This document shows positions 31,831 through 45,046 of a DNA stretch of 64,000 bases, in pieces. The notes under the pieces were generated by a model. It saw only the letters and a list, made by a program, of their open reading frames with translations, made no database searches and was not told the origin of the DNA. The translations under genes and the position numbers were made by a program. Every line of letters starts with the position of its first letter. Position 1 is the first letter of the stretch. This DNA comes from Siphlonurus alternatus (Eukaryota > Arthropoda > Insecta > Ephemeroptera > Siphlonuridae), in assembly GCA_949825025.1 (NCBI GenBank), contig OX463781.1, positions 43,145,469-43,209,468 on the forward strand. Reading direction: 5' to 3'.

Positions 31831-33658
31831 CTAGTGAGAAGAAAAAAATACTATACTCATAATAATATATTATGGATGCAGTAGTTTTATATTGAATTAT
31901 ATGATACAACCTGCATGACTTTTTTATTATTTATTTTGCATTTTAAATTAAGTTTTAATATATTTTTTCAAATTTTCAACCCTCTTAACAGGTTTTTTAT
32001 GTACTGCAGAAAAAAACATGAAATTTAAAACTCTGCAAAATTTAGAAATATTCAATTAAAAAAACAATTAAAATTACTCAATTGTTTTTGTGCTAGACAG
32101 AAGAAAACACTAAATTAAACTTATTAAAACAATATAATGATATCAACAACAAAATCAATAAGTAAGTACTGTAAATCGATCGATGCTCTTCTGCACTCTT
32201 ATTACCATAATAAGAAGAATAAACTCCAGGAAGGAGGCTGCAGAGTGCTTTGTAAATTTTGTTAAGATAATAACTTTCTTACATGGATATAATAATGAAG
32301 ATACTGAGCAAAGATTGCAAGAGTACATGAAAAAATGCCATTATATTATTATGTTAGATTGCAATATTGCATACAAATTCTTTGAGAGGCTACTTGTCTG
32401 GAGTTAGTGCATATATTCCATAGTTTTTTAAATTAAATATATAATTGTAATGAAGTGAATAAATATTGGAAACCAAGTTACATGAAAAAAAGAATATACT
32501 AGCACAATATTATCAAGGAATTGATATCAAGGATAATATCAAGGAATATCTCAATTCCTTGATATTATACTAGCAGTTTTTTCTTCTTTTCTTTGTATAT
32601 TTGACAAATTAATTTACTACACGATCAAATTACATCAATGTCTCATTATTTGAATACAAAATCGGTACACATAATAAGAAATATTCAAAAATAAGGGCAA
32701 TTTTTTTTATTTAGTCTTATAATTCTTTATAATTGAACAATGACAAATAAAACTCCCCATTTGTCATTAATTTGAAAACTTTAATAAGTTCCTAATTAAC
32801 TCATCTGTTTATTTCCATGTAAATGTAACCTCAAGATATTGAGAAATCTTTCTGGCTATTTCAACATGATATTAGTATCTAAAAACTACATGTAAATTAA
32901 CAATTAATTTGTAAGTTATATAAATAATATATTTCATTGTTATTGTAAGAAAAGCTTTAACAAAAAAAGAAGTGGATGAAACCATACAGATAGTAAGACA
33001 AGCTTGGGGCTGTCAAGAACTCCATACTCTATCTAGAAGGTTTGGTGACAGCTCTCCTAATGAGCTCTCTCTCTCTCTCTCTCTCCATAAATATGGGGAT
33101 GCTCTGATATGTACCATATTTCAACACCATTCTCACCCTCTTCTCAATCACATCAACTCACAAACACAAAATTTCCTTTCCTATCAAGAACATTTGAAAT
33201 GAAACATATGTCAAAATATATAGAAAAAGAAAATAAGAAAGAGGGAAAGAAAATTATATGACATGTAAAAGAAATAAAATAGAGTAAGTATATGATGAAG
33301 ATATATAAGTTTTCTACATTTTTTTCATATTATATTTGAATTGTAAGTTTTTTTTTCTTTATCAGTAAACCTACAAAACTCATGCATAGCAAAACATTTT
33401 GTGTATTCTTTCCTTTATTTCTTTACCTTTTTTATTTTACGTGAAAAACTATTCACATTCTCATTTTTCAACTGGAAACACATTCTCTCATTCCCCCTCT
33501 TCGTTCAAGAAGAGAGTCTTCCCTCTTTCTCTTTTCTCACACTTACACGAATGTTCTTATCTGTTCCATTAAAAAATATATTTAAATTTGGTTTTAAAAA
33601 TATTCTTTTTTTTTTTTTTAAAAAGAGTAAATTTTCAGTTTCTTTCGTTTATATTTAA

Positions 33659-34045
33659 GGTAGAGATAATACGGATCAGCTGTTTGACTTATTACCCTTT
33701 GATTAACATGTAAAACTTAGAAAATTCACAAAAATTCTATTTTTTTTTAGATTAAGATTTTAGGGATATTAGTGCCTATAAGCCATAGAAAAAATTCAAA
33801 ACAATTGAAAAAGCTGATTTTTTTAAAATTAATTTTTAGTTTTTCTCTCCTTGAGAAAGCCGTATGCTGAAAATTAAAAAAATTAATTAAAAAAAATAGT
33901 CTCCTTTAATTGTTTTTTTTTCCTATGGCTTTTAGGCACTAAAATTTGCCTCTCAAAAAATTTTTAGAATTAATGTGAATTTGCTAAGTTTTGTATGTTA
34001 ATCAAAGGAGACTACATGAAACAGCTGATTTGTGTTATCTCTACC
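33659..34045. mobile_element. TTAA-flanked fold-back MITE, family D
   Basis: GGTAGAGATAATAC pairs with the complement of GTGTTATCTCTACC, and TTAA sits on both sides (33655-33658, 34046-34049). Inner blocks (CAGCTG, AATCAAAG, CCTATGGCTTTTAGGCACTA) pair. TTAA duplication is typical of piggyBac and Kolobok elements; assignment beyond that is not possible. Confidence 0.8.
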
Positions 34046-34049
34046 TTAA

Positions 34050-36307
34050 GCATTGTTTGGTAACGCGACCTATAACAGTGAAACAAAACCTGTAAGCTTG
34101 TAAATAAACATCAAGGAACAATTTTCAAGCCTTTTCTGTTGCTGTCACCTACTTTGTAATTATAATAAAGTAATTTGATCACATAAACTTTGTTTTTACC
34201 TTAAGCATTAATGGCTTTAATTAGTGCTATTAGTATATTTATATATAGAAGAGAAGGTATTAAATTTAATTACTAAAAAAAAAAAGCAAAATATATTATA
34301 GACATGTAAATTTGTTTGTTAAAAGTTAAGATGTTAGAATAATTTATAATCTTAATGTTTAAACCAGAGTTATATTAGCATAACTTAGAATATTTATGAA
34401 ATAATTAAATTTATATTAGTTCGTTAACACTTTGTTGATTATAATAAACATTTCAAATACATGACATTTTAAATTGTTTTAACATTTGGTTTTAATTTAT
34501 ATTAATTTGTAATATAAAAAAATAATACAGTAAATACTACGCAAATCATAATAAGTATATACATCACGAAGCGGCGTGAACTTTACTCTCTTGTGAGGGC
34601 ATTACCACAGTCTATGGAGGTGGTGAACTGCTGTCAGTGTCATAAATCGTTGCGCTCCAGCTTTGCACTTTTGGAGCTCACTGACACACGAAAAATATAA
34701 TTTTTTGTGCGATGATGTTTTATAAAATATTAAAATATGGGCGGTAAATATTCGGTGCAATCTTTGCTTAAAAAATTCATGTAAAATTAATTAATATTCA
34801 ACAACTTTCAATCAAATTGTAAATTATTCGCAATGAAAAAAAATTCAAAATTAATTTCCTACTAGGGATTAACATTTTTTCGGGAAATGAAATACGTCAT
34901 CCTAAGGAAGCAAATTTTGGTCATTTTTTATGACATGATTTATTTTATTTAAGCCCATATTGATTTCAATGCATTAATGCTTTATACCAGCCATTAAGTT
35001 CAAAAACTGTATAAAATATTATCAATTGACACAAAATAGGTTATAGAAATTCTTCTTCAAATAATCCAGTTATTATAATTTATTTTTTCATGTCTTTAAG
35101 AATTATGAATTATAACAAAAATTCAATTAAAATTTTTAAAAATAGGAATTTTTATCTTGTTACTGCATGTTACAGATAGTTAGAGAAAGATTTGATGTCC
35201 TGGTATATATACGTTGAGAGAATCATCTTTGGCTAACGTTGCAAAGGGTTATACAAGGGTGTTAAAGCCGCGAGGAAATTGAGTTGGTAACTGGATTACC
35301 AGCCCGGCACATTCACAACAAAGGAAGAGGGCAATTGCAGTGGCAATGTTAGCGTCGTCGCCACTGTGTCGCCACTACATACTTACATACAAAAGTCACA
35401 AGAGCTACTTTGATAAAGCCACAATAATCTAACATAAAATACATGACTGTACATGTAGGTCATTATTTATGAAATTTAATTTATTATTTATATAAAAAGA
35501 AATGAAGGTATAATATTATAAAATGAATTCAAATTCTTTTATCTTATTTTGATTCATAAGAAATAACAAATAATGTTAGCTTTTTTTATGTATAAAAGAA
35601 CTAAATAAAAGAATTCTTTTGTTATATTTTATAAAAACAATAAGAAAAGTTTCTAATTTATAAACATCAAAAAGAAAAGTTTGAAAAAATAATGTTACAA
35701 AAATAAACATAATACTAATAAATATTAATTAATATAATTAATGAAAAGTAGCTTTCACAACTTTAATGTATTTGCTTGAGGCGTCTATAAAAGTTAGCAA
35801 TAATGTTAGAGAGGAAGCTAGTTTGTGTATAAACAAGCTAAACACTGGGAACTAGCTAGGATAGGTGGGTATGGTGTAGTAATACTGAAGTGCCGAAGGC
35901 AAGTGGCACATCGCCTGGGCAATACTGACCGAGCACGAGCCTGGACCACACGGATAATCAGATTTCACCCCCTACACATCAATTGGACTAACATGTAGCC
36001 CTCAAGGGATTGAAAACACTAAAATTAAATTAGGACCTTTGGCAGGCAGCACTCACCACCGCTTGTGGTTTTGCATTCAATACCATGTAAGAAGATCAAT
36101 GCCCAGTATTTAACCTTTGTTTATTTTATACAAAATAATTAAAACAACTACTTGTGTTTATAAATATTTTTATATTAGCTTTTTTGCTTCGTTTTTTATT
36201 TTTTATGACGTAATTAGCTTATATTTTAATATAATTTCTTGATATACTTTGTGATTTGAAAGAATTTAGGTAGAAAAAATATGTTATCTCAGGTAAATAG
36301 CTGTAAT
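34050..36307. other. No gene recognised; three GC-richer islands
   Basis: Islands at 34565-34690, 35225-35395 and 35875-36070 stand out from the AT background. The first is open on the minus strand between a CAG and a GTAATG, giving a 25-codon possible exon, but the acceptor is weak. They could be exons or conserved regulatory DNA. Confidence 0.35.
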
Positions 36308-36471
36308 GAGTGCGATTCACGAAGCAGTTAGCCAGGTTTTTAACCACTTTTAGATTAACTACGTTTAAATATACCTGATTTATACGTGTTAATTAAACCA
36401 CCTAGTTAAACGTGATTAAGCTAAACGTGGTTAAAACCCTGGCTAACTGCTTCATGAATCGCGCTTATTGT
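36308..36471. mobile_element. Fold-back MITE, family B copy 2
   Basis: GTGCGATTCACGAAGCAGTT pairs with AACTGCTTCATGAATCGCGC. It is uninterrupted, so it serves as the empty-site reference for the copy at 45047 (GCAGTTAGCCAGG intact). Confidence 0.85.
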
Positions 36472-37714
36472 GTTCTCTGGTTTGAATTTCCAAAAAATAC
36501 CTTAAAAAAAGGTACTTAAAATTACATATTTTCAGTGCTAATTTCACATGCAAGTTCAAAGCCAATCAAATTCTTAGCGTAAAAATATCATAAATACAGA
36601 TCCAATAAATTTGATAATTTTTCTTGAATAAATTATATAACATAAAAAAATGAAAATAAGCCCCAATTAAAACCCAGAGTTAGTTAAAACTTTTACGAAA
36701 ATGTACAGTGATTTTTGTTGAACTGTTCAACGATATTGTATTCTATATTGTAATTTTTTTCTTAGACAATCTCGTTTGACTGAAAATAAGATTTCTTTGA
36801 GAATTAGTTGAGGAATCGCTGATTGTTGTTTTCGTTTTGTTGTTCAGTGCATTGGTTTGACTAAAATGTTTTGTTTGATTTTAAGAGAAATTTAAAATCT
36901 AAAGAGAAGTTATTTTTTTTTTTGTTATCAGTTGATAGACCTATATATTGAATAGAGAACACAATGAAACATTTTAGTAATATTGTTTTTGTAGCTTCCG
37001 CTGTCTTTCACGTTAAATTTAAATGGAACACACTGTTATCACTTTTATTTGTCGGCTCAGCAAAGTGGAACCAACTTTGGCTTACCCACGCGTACATTTT
37101 AGTAAAAACATTAACAGGAAAAAAAAACACAAAAACTGTGTTAGCTTTAATATGTAGTTAGTTGACATTAAAATATTTTAGAGTTAAAATATTGTTGTTA
37201 ACTGTTTGACTAAAAAATTTAAGGTTTAATGTCACTACGCTTAGTAGACTATAAACTTTTTAGAAAGTAAAAAAAAAAAAAAAAAAATCCTCAAAATATT
37301 GTACTTTATTTTTAAACAAAAAACAAACACACCTGCACACAAACATGCCCAAAAAAAAGTAAGATCTGAGAATTATACCTAACCTCAGATCGAGTTCTTA
37401 TTAAGTTTTAACGTAGAATTGAATTTTATATAAGTATTTATTTGCTTTTGAGTCAAATCTCGTCTTTTCAAAATTAAAATTTCTCAGAAAGTAGGTTTAT
37501 TTTAACATTTAAAAGAAAATTGTATTTTAATCCTTATTTATTTATCATATTTCCCTTATGAATACATAAACAGCGAGTCAGAGGCAGGGGACACCAAAAT
37601 CAAAAAATTCCATGAAGAACTTAATACGAAAAAGTGCGTATCTCTTTAAAATATTGAAAAAAAAAAAATAAAATGAGCAATAATTAATACATATTTAATA
37701 TAACTATGTTTGAG

Positions 37715-37965
37715 GGGTCGCACACAGCATTGTATCGCGTCGTATAGTATCGCATGACTTCGTATGATAAAAATTTAGAACCTGTTCTAAATGAGAAACG
37801 TACGATCGCATGCGTTGTGATAAAAAACGAACCAATTTGTGCGCGCGTACCGTACACCTGCTTGAATAGGTTCTTATTATATTTTTTTTTTATTTTTTTT
37901 TATCAAACGCCGCAAAATCATATGGTTCTGTGTGAACAGCCATTAGTGTATTTAAAAATTTAGGG
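37715..37965 (+). repeat. Dispersed repeat, copy 2 (related to 23115-23335)
   Basis: Shares TATGATAAAAATTTAGAACC, GTACGATCGCATGCG-like and GTGCGCGC blocks with intron 4 of the transposon gene, in the same orientation and spacing. Confidence 0.65.
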
Positions 37966-38557
37966 ATCATGAGAAAAAACTTTTGATTTCGGAGAAACTG
38001 GCATAATTAAATTGTTAATCGAGTAGTTTTTTTGTAATTATACATCAGATTGTATCATAATAATATAAATAGGTACAATAGGCAATATTGGACCGAAGAT
38101 CGAACAGTACTTGAGTTGTGAAGAAAAAAATAATAATAATCATGGAATCGTACATTGATCATTTTTGCAGTTTATTCAATTTTTATAAATATATAATTTT
38201 TATTTTTTTTATTCCAATTTTTGTAATTGATTCCTTTTTTTTTTTTTTTTTTTGAATTTTATGACATGCATGAACTCAATCCATTTTTTAAACCTTAAAA
38301 TAATATTGCTGATATGTTTGTTTTGTTATCTAGATTGAATGTCATAATTCATCACTTTTTTTTAAATATAAATAAACTGAAAACTAAATTTAAAAAAATA
38401 TTACAATAAAATCAAATACTGATAGGGAAAAAAATTGAATCATCTGCGTGTTTATTGATGAGGGTAATAAATAATTTTTCTTTTGCTGGCTTTTGCAAAC
38501 ATTAATTTTAATACAAAATTACTGTTTTATGCATGAATTTTTGTATTGGTTGTAAAT

Positions 38558-38686
38558 GAACACTCGTCGCCTCAGAAAATTTCCTTTTGTGGCCATCTTA
38601 ATCACCATGCCTCGTAAGAATGACACAGGGAATGGTGATTTAACAATGCTGCAAGTTGGAAGTTTTTCAAGGCATCGACTGTAAAA
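38558..38686. mobile_element. 130-bp fold-back MITE, family E copy 2
   Basis: CACTCGTCGCCTCAGAAAAT and the inner ATCACCATGCC/GGGAATGGTGAT match copy 1. It ends a few bases before the (TA)n tract at 38.7 kb. Confidence 0.8.
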
Positions 38687-38696
38687 CATTTAAATG

Positions 38697-38698
<2 letters not shown>

Positions 38699-38790
<92 letters not shown>
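38699..38790. repeat. (TA)n microsatellite left of the 911-bp palindrome
   Basis: A pure AT-dinucleotide run ending exactly where the palindromic element starts; a shorter run resumes at 39702. The element therefore inserted within a TA tract. Confidence 0.95.
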
Positions 38791-38793
<3 letters not shown>

Positions 38794-39701
38794 ACCACCA
38801 AAAACCGAATTCGGGCAAAGGCCGAAAAAAATGAGCAAAACTTGATGCTCAAAACTCGAAGTAAGATTTCATTTCGGCTTTTGAACAGAATTTGAGCAAA
38901 ACTAGTTTTGCTCATTTTTCAAAGACATTTTTTTTTTTTAATTTGAGTGGAATTAAGCGTGCACCATATGAAGCCCTTTTTGGCATGATTAGTAATTACA
39001 ATAATAAATGTGAAACAAGTAATAAACAATAGCTCTTTTTATAAACACTTTTCGACATTTTATTTTTATGTTCTTTATCTGACCTGAGTAACGTATAGTA
39101 TTATTATTTAAATTTATAGGCAAATTAAGGGAGAAAATAAAACTTTTATTCAATGAAACAAATAGCAACAAATAAATAAATAATTGATTAAGTAATAAGT
39201 TAATTGATTAATATTTAAAAAAATATTTAAATAGTTAAATGAGCAAATTAAAAATTAATTAATATTTAAATAAATATTTAAACAAGCATTTGAATAACTA
39301 CAGCAAAGAAGTAAAAATAAATATATTATTCCGAAGATAATAATAAATAAAAAGTAAAGAACAGCTGTCACAAAATAAAAAAAATAATTTGTCTTTGAAA
39401 ATGAGCAAAACTAGTTTTGCTCAAATTTTGCTCAAAAGCCGAAATAAAATCTTACTTCGGGTTTTGATCATAACTTGATACGCAAAACTAGTTTTGTTCA
39501 AATGGGAGCGAACAAAAGTCGATGTAAAAGTCTTCATCGGGTTTTGCTCATTTCGACTTAAGCAAAACTAGTTTTGAGCATCAAGTTAAGCTCATAACCC
39601 GAAGTAATCGATTATTTCGGGTTTTGAGCTTAACTTGATGCTCAAAACTAGTTTTGCTCATTTTTTTCGGCTTTTGCCCGAATTCGGTTTTTGGTGGTAA
39701 C
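38791..39701. mobile_element. 911-bp palindromic element inserted in a (TA)n tract
   Basis: GTTACCACCAAAAACCGAAT at the left and ATTCGGTTTTTGGTGGTAAC at the right are exact complements, and the match continues past 50 bp. The arms repeat the self-complementary motif AGCAAAACTAGTTTTGCT and variants several times, mostly in the right arm. Flanks are TA repeats, so a TA target duplication is likely but cannot be proven. No coding frame. Confidence 0.85.
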
Positions 39702-40279
39702 ATATATATATATATAATATGATCTCAGAATGCATTACAGATAAATAAAAAAGTTATTATAATTAATTGTTCTTAAGCCCATAGTTTTGAAGGGTCGTAT
39801 TTCTAATATTATATATATATATATATAATATATTAACAGTTTTTATAGTTATCTTAAATATATTCTGAAGCAAAGAAAATATATCAGTCGTATCAGTATT
39901 GACAGTCATCAATAGAAAATTGCAACTTATTTATAGCATGTATATAATGTAAACAACTTACTATTATAGGAGATATTTTTAGACTCCATGAAGGATGACC
40001 TTTTCCATTAAGGTAAACAATTAATAATTTATACATTACATATATAATATATACATCCACAGACTTAACAAATGAATTTTAGTAATTATTTTCAGATCGT
40101 CCGCCTTAAAGTTAGGCAACTTGTTTAACATTAAGTCAAAGCGGGTTACATACACACAAGGGGCAATGGTCCATGATGTATTTATAATTATAAAATTAAT
40201 ACAAGAAATACTGTTGATAAAAACAAATAATAAAATTATACGTATTTCATCGGCAATGTAGATTAGCCGAGTACCATTA

Positions 40280-40395
<116 letters not shown>

Positions 40396-40429
40396 TAATG
40401 CAAAATGTGCTATAAAAAAATATTAGACT

Positions 40430-40635
40430 TACAGTAAAATTAATCTATTTATTCCGCCAGAAGTACCCGAAAGTGAAAGGTTTGTGATCCTTCCATTCGT
40501 ATTTGCATTTTAAAATTTTAGCTACAGGTTTGTAAGAAGAGTACTAACATGTTTGCAAATTTTCAATACTTGGACATGAACAAGAAAACCAAAAACCTCT
40601 CACTTCCGGCAGGAGTATTATAAAAATCTGACTGT
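40430..40635. mobile_element. Tc1/mariner-like MITE, family F copy 2
   Basis: TACAGTAAAATTAATC at the left and ATCTGACTGTA at the right, with inner AGTACCCGAAAGTGA and TCACTTCCGGCAGGAGTA. Same layout and length class as the copy at 30.4 kb. Confidence 0.75.
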
Positions 40636-40639
40636 ATTA

Positions 40640-43118
40640 ACTTGTACTGGCAAGTATATTACAACAGTCAAGGTATCTATAGCACGCATATGCAGATGCA
40701 GTTAAGTTTATGCGTGGTATAAAAACTTTTTTGGAGCGATAAGGATGCGAACGATGTCTACAGCACATGGCAGCAGGCAAGCAAATGATGGATGTGCCCA
40801 TCTATTTTGCCTGCTTGCTTTCTGTGCATTAGACACAGGCTGACGTGATGCCACCATAACGTATACGTGACGTCATAACTTATGTGTTCAGAATAGTGCG
40901 GTAAAAACCTTTTGTTTTTGTCAGGTTTTTAATGCAATTAATGTACAGTTAATTGTTTGATTGGATTTTATTTTCATATATTAAGTATTGAATGGCAATA
41001 TAATAAAAAAAACTTTAAAATTAATTGTATTTAGAATTGTACAAATAAAAATGAATTTGAACTGATTTTTTTTTTTATTATTTTTATTTTAGCATGTATC
41101 AGTAACACCTATATATAACATTATAAAGTATAATATGTTGATAATTTCCAAATATTAACTCTATTTATACATCTATAATAACTAATAACTCAAAATTGAA
41201 AAAGATAATAAAATGTAATTTTTTAAAAATTAAACTTCACTAGTCATCACCATATAATTTGAATAATCTTTTACTTACGAATGAAGGTTGATTATTGAAT
41301 GAATTATGCATATTCATAATGCATCGAAATTGATTTAATTAATTTAATAAATGATTTCAAGCTAACAACATTGCACACTACATCTACAAGCTCTTTAAGA
41401 ACCTGTTAAAATCTATCATGCAATAATTATGTGTATTTATATACTTAAAAATGAATTAACCGAATTTAAAAATTAAATTAAGTAATTTTGAAGGTATGTT
41501 AATATAATATACTGTATAGAACTGCTCACATAAAGTAAGTATTGAATATAATGAAATGCATTGAAAGTATGGTGAACTTATGTATACACATCCCTTATGG
41601 CTTGTTCAGCTCACATAATGAGAAGCAAAGCTCAATGGTCTGGCTAGCTAGCTATCTTTTTCATTTCGCAGTGAAATTCCCCTAAGATGTTGGAGACTTC
41701 TTGCAGGTTAAATTAGAAAGCTGAGATAGCTGGTTGGTTGGTTAAGCCAGCAGGCCGGGCGCCCGGCGGGAAACATACACTCTAACGTAAGAATTAAACT
41801 CGTCAGCGCAGGTAATTTGGTAGAAAAAAAAAAACTTTTGTGTATTTTGTGGGTCTTATATTTTATCATGATATATACCGTCTTTACCTTACATTAAGTC
41901 CACGGGATGAACAAACGTTATCTTTTTAAGCTTTTCTTCGCAGTAATTTCAACTTTTTCTCTCTCTCTTTTCTCTCTCTCATACTATGTTATTCTCTTTT
42001 CTTATTTCTTAAGTAGAAAGTGGTGTTTTACGTTTTCAATTTTCTTGTTTTCTTTTTTTTTTTTTTTTTCTTTACATTTTTAATCTCCTAAAAATGTTTT
42101 ATACTTGTAGAATTATAATAGATTAATGTTCTTAAAATTGTTTAAACTAAGAAATTAAATATAAATGTTGTTTAAATTAAAGTTTAATATCAGATATATT
42201 TGGTTGCACATTATAAATAAACCAGGCGCAGATCCAGGGGGGGGGGGGGCTGGGGCATACAGCCTCCCCCCCCCCGAAATTTTGGATTTAACATGGGCAA
42301 TACAGGCATTTCCCCCACTCCATCTTTTTTTTAACATTGGCGTTATGGAGGCAGCCCCTCTCGAAATTTTTTTTCTGGATCCATGCCTGAAATAAACTTA
42401 ACACCCTTTTTTTTATTTTGATATACTGTTTGATAGTTACTGCATGATTTTAAAATTAAAATATTGTTATCTGATAATAATTGTATTTCTGATCAAAACA
42501 TTTTTTTATCGAAAACAAAAAAATGTGATAAAAAAATGAAGATTTTTTTTTTCAATACAGAAATAAATTCACAAAATGATTTTATATTATCTGTGTTAAT
42601 GATTTGGGATAAAAAGCTAAAACATCATGTATTTAGTGCTTTGGTTCTGTAACTGTTACTAAATAAATAATAATTTGAATCAAGTAGCACCGCTTCATGA
42701 AAGATAATTAAATACATTTGAGCTCCTTTTAAGATGTAGTCACGAAAACATTCAATTACTCATTGTAACCTCATCATCCTTGTATAATTGAAATACTGAA
42801 ACATTTAATTTTACTGAAAATAATCACAACTTATATCAGCATAGTGCTGGTACACAGGGAACCAATTTTGTTTTAATTTCTTCACACGTATTCTCATCTT
42901 TATTCAACGACACGCCAGTCAAATGGGAGGCTTGAATTTATTGTGCTGCACGTGCAGAGTGCATACGTTAAAGTACGTCACCAAGCAGAATGTCACAATT
43001 TTATACCGAGCTGGTCACTGCATGTGACATACACTAGAGTTTAGATTGCTACATGGTGACGTCATCAAATAATCGGATTTAACCTTAAAGATATCCAGGT
43101 TTTTGGAAAACGCCTTCA
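40640..43118. other. No gene recognised
   Basis: A GC-richer island at 40730-40880 includes GCAGGCAAGCAAA and its near complement (a 50-bp hairpin), plus a TGACGTCA at 40868. An island at 41585-41800 has a good acceptor (CTTTTTCATTTCGCAG) but only 35 nt before the next GT. The palindrome at 42.2 kb is listed separately. Confidence 0.4.
42222..42393. repeat. Palindromic repeat with G/C homopolymers
   Basis: CAGGCGCAGATCCAGGGGGG at the left and CTGGATCCATGCCTG at the right pair imperfectly. Inner GGCATACAGCCTCC and GGAGGCAGCCCC also relate. G12 and C10 runs lie inside. Probably an old fold-back copy. Confidence 0.55.
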
Positions 43119-43395
43119 TTAACCCTAGCATTACCAAGGAATTTTTTGACACACGCTATATCAAGGGGGGGGGGGGAGAGGAAGAGGTCGAAATGACCCG
43201 ATAATTAAATCATATGTTAAAGAAATTAAAGTTTTTTCTCAATATTATTATTATTTTTTTTGCGGAAATGCATTGCTGGGTGGCTAACTAGATTGAAAAA
43301 AAATCATAATTTTTGGAGCAGTGTATAATTTCATACTTTTTTCCCACTTTTAATAAGTTATGGATCGCCTCGGATCATGGTAATGCTAAGGTTAA
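43119..43395. mobile_element. Miniature element, family H copy 1 (TTAACCCTAGCATTACC)
   Basis: TTAACCCTAGCATTACCA at the left and TGGTAATGCTAAGGTTAA at the right form near-perfect terminal repeats. A G12 tract lies at 43166-43177. The inner part matches the right portion of 53228-53945 in reverse orientation. Confidence 0.8.
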
Positions 43396-43938
43396 TGGAG
43401 TCCAGTGATAGAAATTTCAAATATAGGCTATTTTAACTAAGGTTTTCATATTCCCCTTGTTACACAAGGCAAATATTGGATGGATGACAAATCCAAAACT
43501 CCATGTTAAATGTTGAAAGCGATGGTCTATACATAAATCTTCACTCTATCTATACATGAGGTGATATCAAGTGAGGTGGAATGATGCTAGAACTGCGCAA
43601 TTGCTTCAATATCATATGGCGGCCATGTTGACGATGTCACCTACATGGTATCACAACTTGATTTCACCAAGGTGAATATTTCATTGAGTTTAATTGACAC
43701 TTTATTCAAAATTTTAACAAGGCACCTTATCTCTGCTTTGCTCTATCGAAACGCATCTGCTATCAGTGAAAAATATAAGTTTTTTTTTCTTGTTTCAATA
43801 TTATTTTTTAATCTCCCTCTCGATATGTTGAACTTTCAATAATTATATTCTGAACTATAATCTATCCGAGTTGAATTAAATTTAATATCTTTCTTCGTCT
43901 GTCTTTGTCTCTTCAATAACGATGTTTATTTATGAAAA

Positions 43939-44264
43939 AATGGACAATGGAGTACCTCAAAATTTGTTATTACAGAAATGGATAGAGGTTGCAAAAATAT
44001 GCTACTCTGAATTTTTTTAGATTTATCTGAGACCGGGAAGTATTTTTAAAAAATTATTGAAGGTCCGTTTTATGACGTCACGGGCGTTAATGTCCTATCC
44101 TTTTCTTAAGGAGAGGCGCCTCGTGACGTCATCAAAATGAACTTTCAATAATTTTTTAAAAATACTTCCCGGACTCAGAAAAATCTGAAAAAATTCAGAG
44201 TAGCATACTTTTGCACTATCTATCCATTTCTGCAATAAAAAAATGTCATGCAAACTGTCCATTA
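43939..44264. mobile_element. Fold-back MITE, family A copy 4
   Basis: ATGGACA at the left pairs with TGTCCAT at the right. TGACGTCA at 44073-44080 and 44124-44131 flank the centre. Same core as the copies at 5.4, 9.3 and 12.1 kb. Confidence 0.9.
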
Positions 44265-45046
44265 GAAATACATGCACAATCTTCATTACATTTTCTTTTT
44301 AAGCGAGGATGGAAATATAGATTTTTTTTTCATGTAACAAAACGTCAAAAAGATAAAAATTTTAACCATAGAGTACCTTGATTCACCTGTGCAAATGACG
44401 TCATATTGAATTAGCGTGGCAAACAGTGCACCAAAAAAATGAGCACCGTACTGGTGTACCTCGATCTTTGCTTGATTTACCGCGAGTGGTATTCCCATAT
44501 AAGAACTTCAACTACATAACATATTGCCAATATGTTAGTGTCACAAACTACATTTTCTATATAATCGTATTTCTTATATATATGTATTTTATTTTATATA
44601 AGATAAAAATTTAATAATAGAAATTTTTTAACTTAGTATAAGTTTTTATACATTCTCAAAATAATACAGTTCTTTAAATACAAATTTATTATTTCAAATG
44701 TAATATATTTATAAATTTATGCTCATTATAATAGTTTATCTTATAAAAAAATTAAATTCACTGAATATACACAATTTTATTAGAGCTATATATGATCATA
44801 GTTCGTTATAAGTCATGTTTCTTTTTATGACAGTACTATGATATTCATGTTAAAATAATAATTTTAAAGAAGCTTTATTAATTTTAAAAAATGACTCTGA
44901 CGTTATGTTTAATTTTTATGATTTTATATAAATAAAAACATTTGAAAAAAAATAACAGTGCATTATTTAAGTAAAAATATAATATGCTTTTTTAGATAAA
45001 AAAAGTCACTAAATTCACAATTTTAATTGATCCTGGATATACTTTT

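Noticed and set aside
38602..38915. Tyr-Ile repeat frames in the (TA)n tracts at 38.7 and 49.0 kb, and the ATAAT array at 20.3 kb
   Set aside because: Microsatellite translation only, in both orientations.
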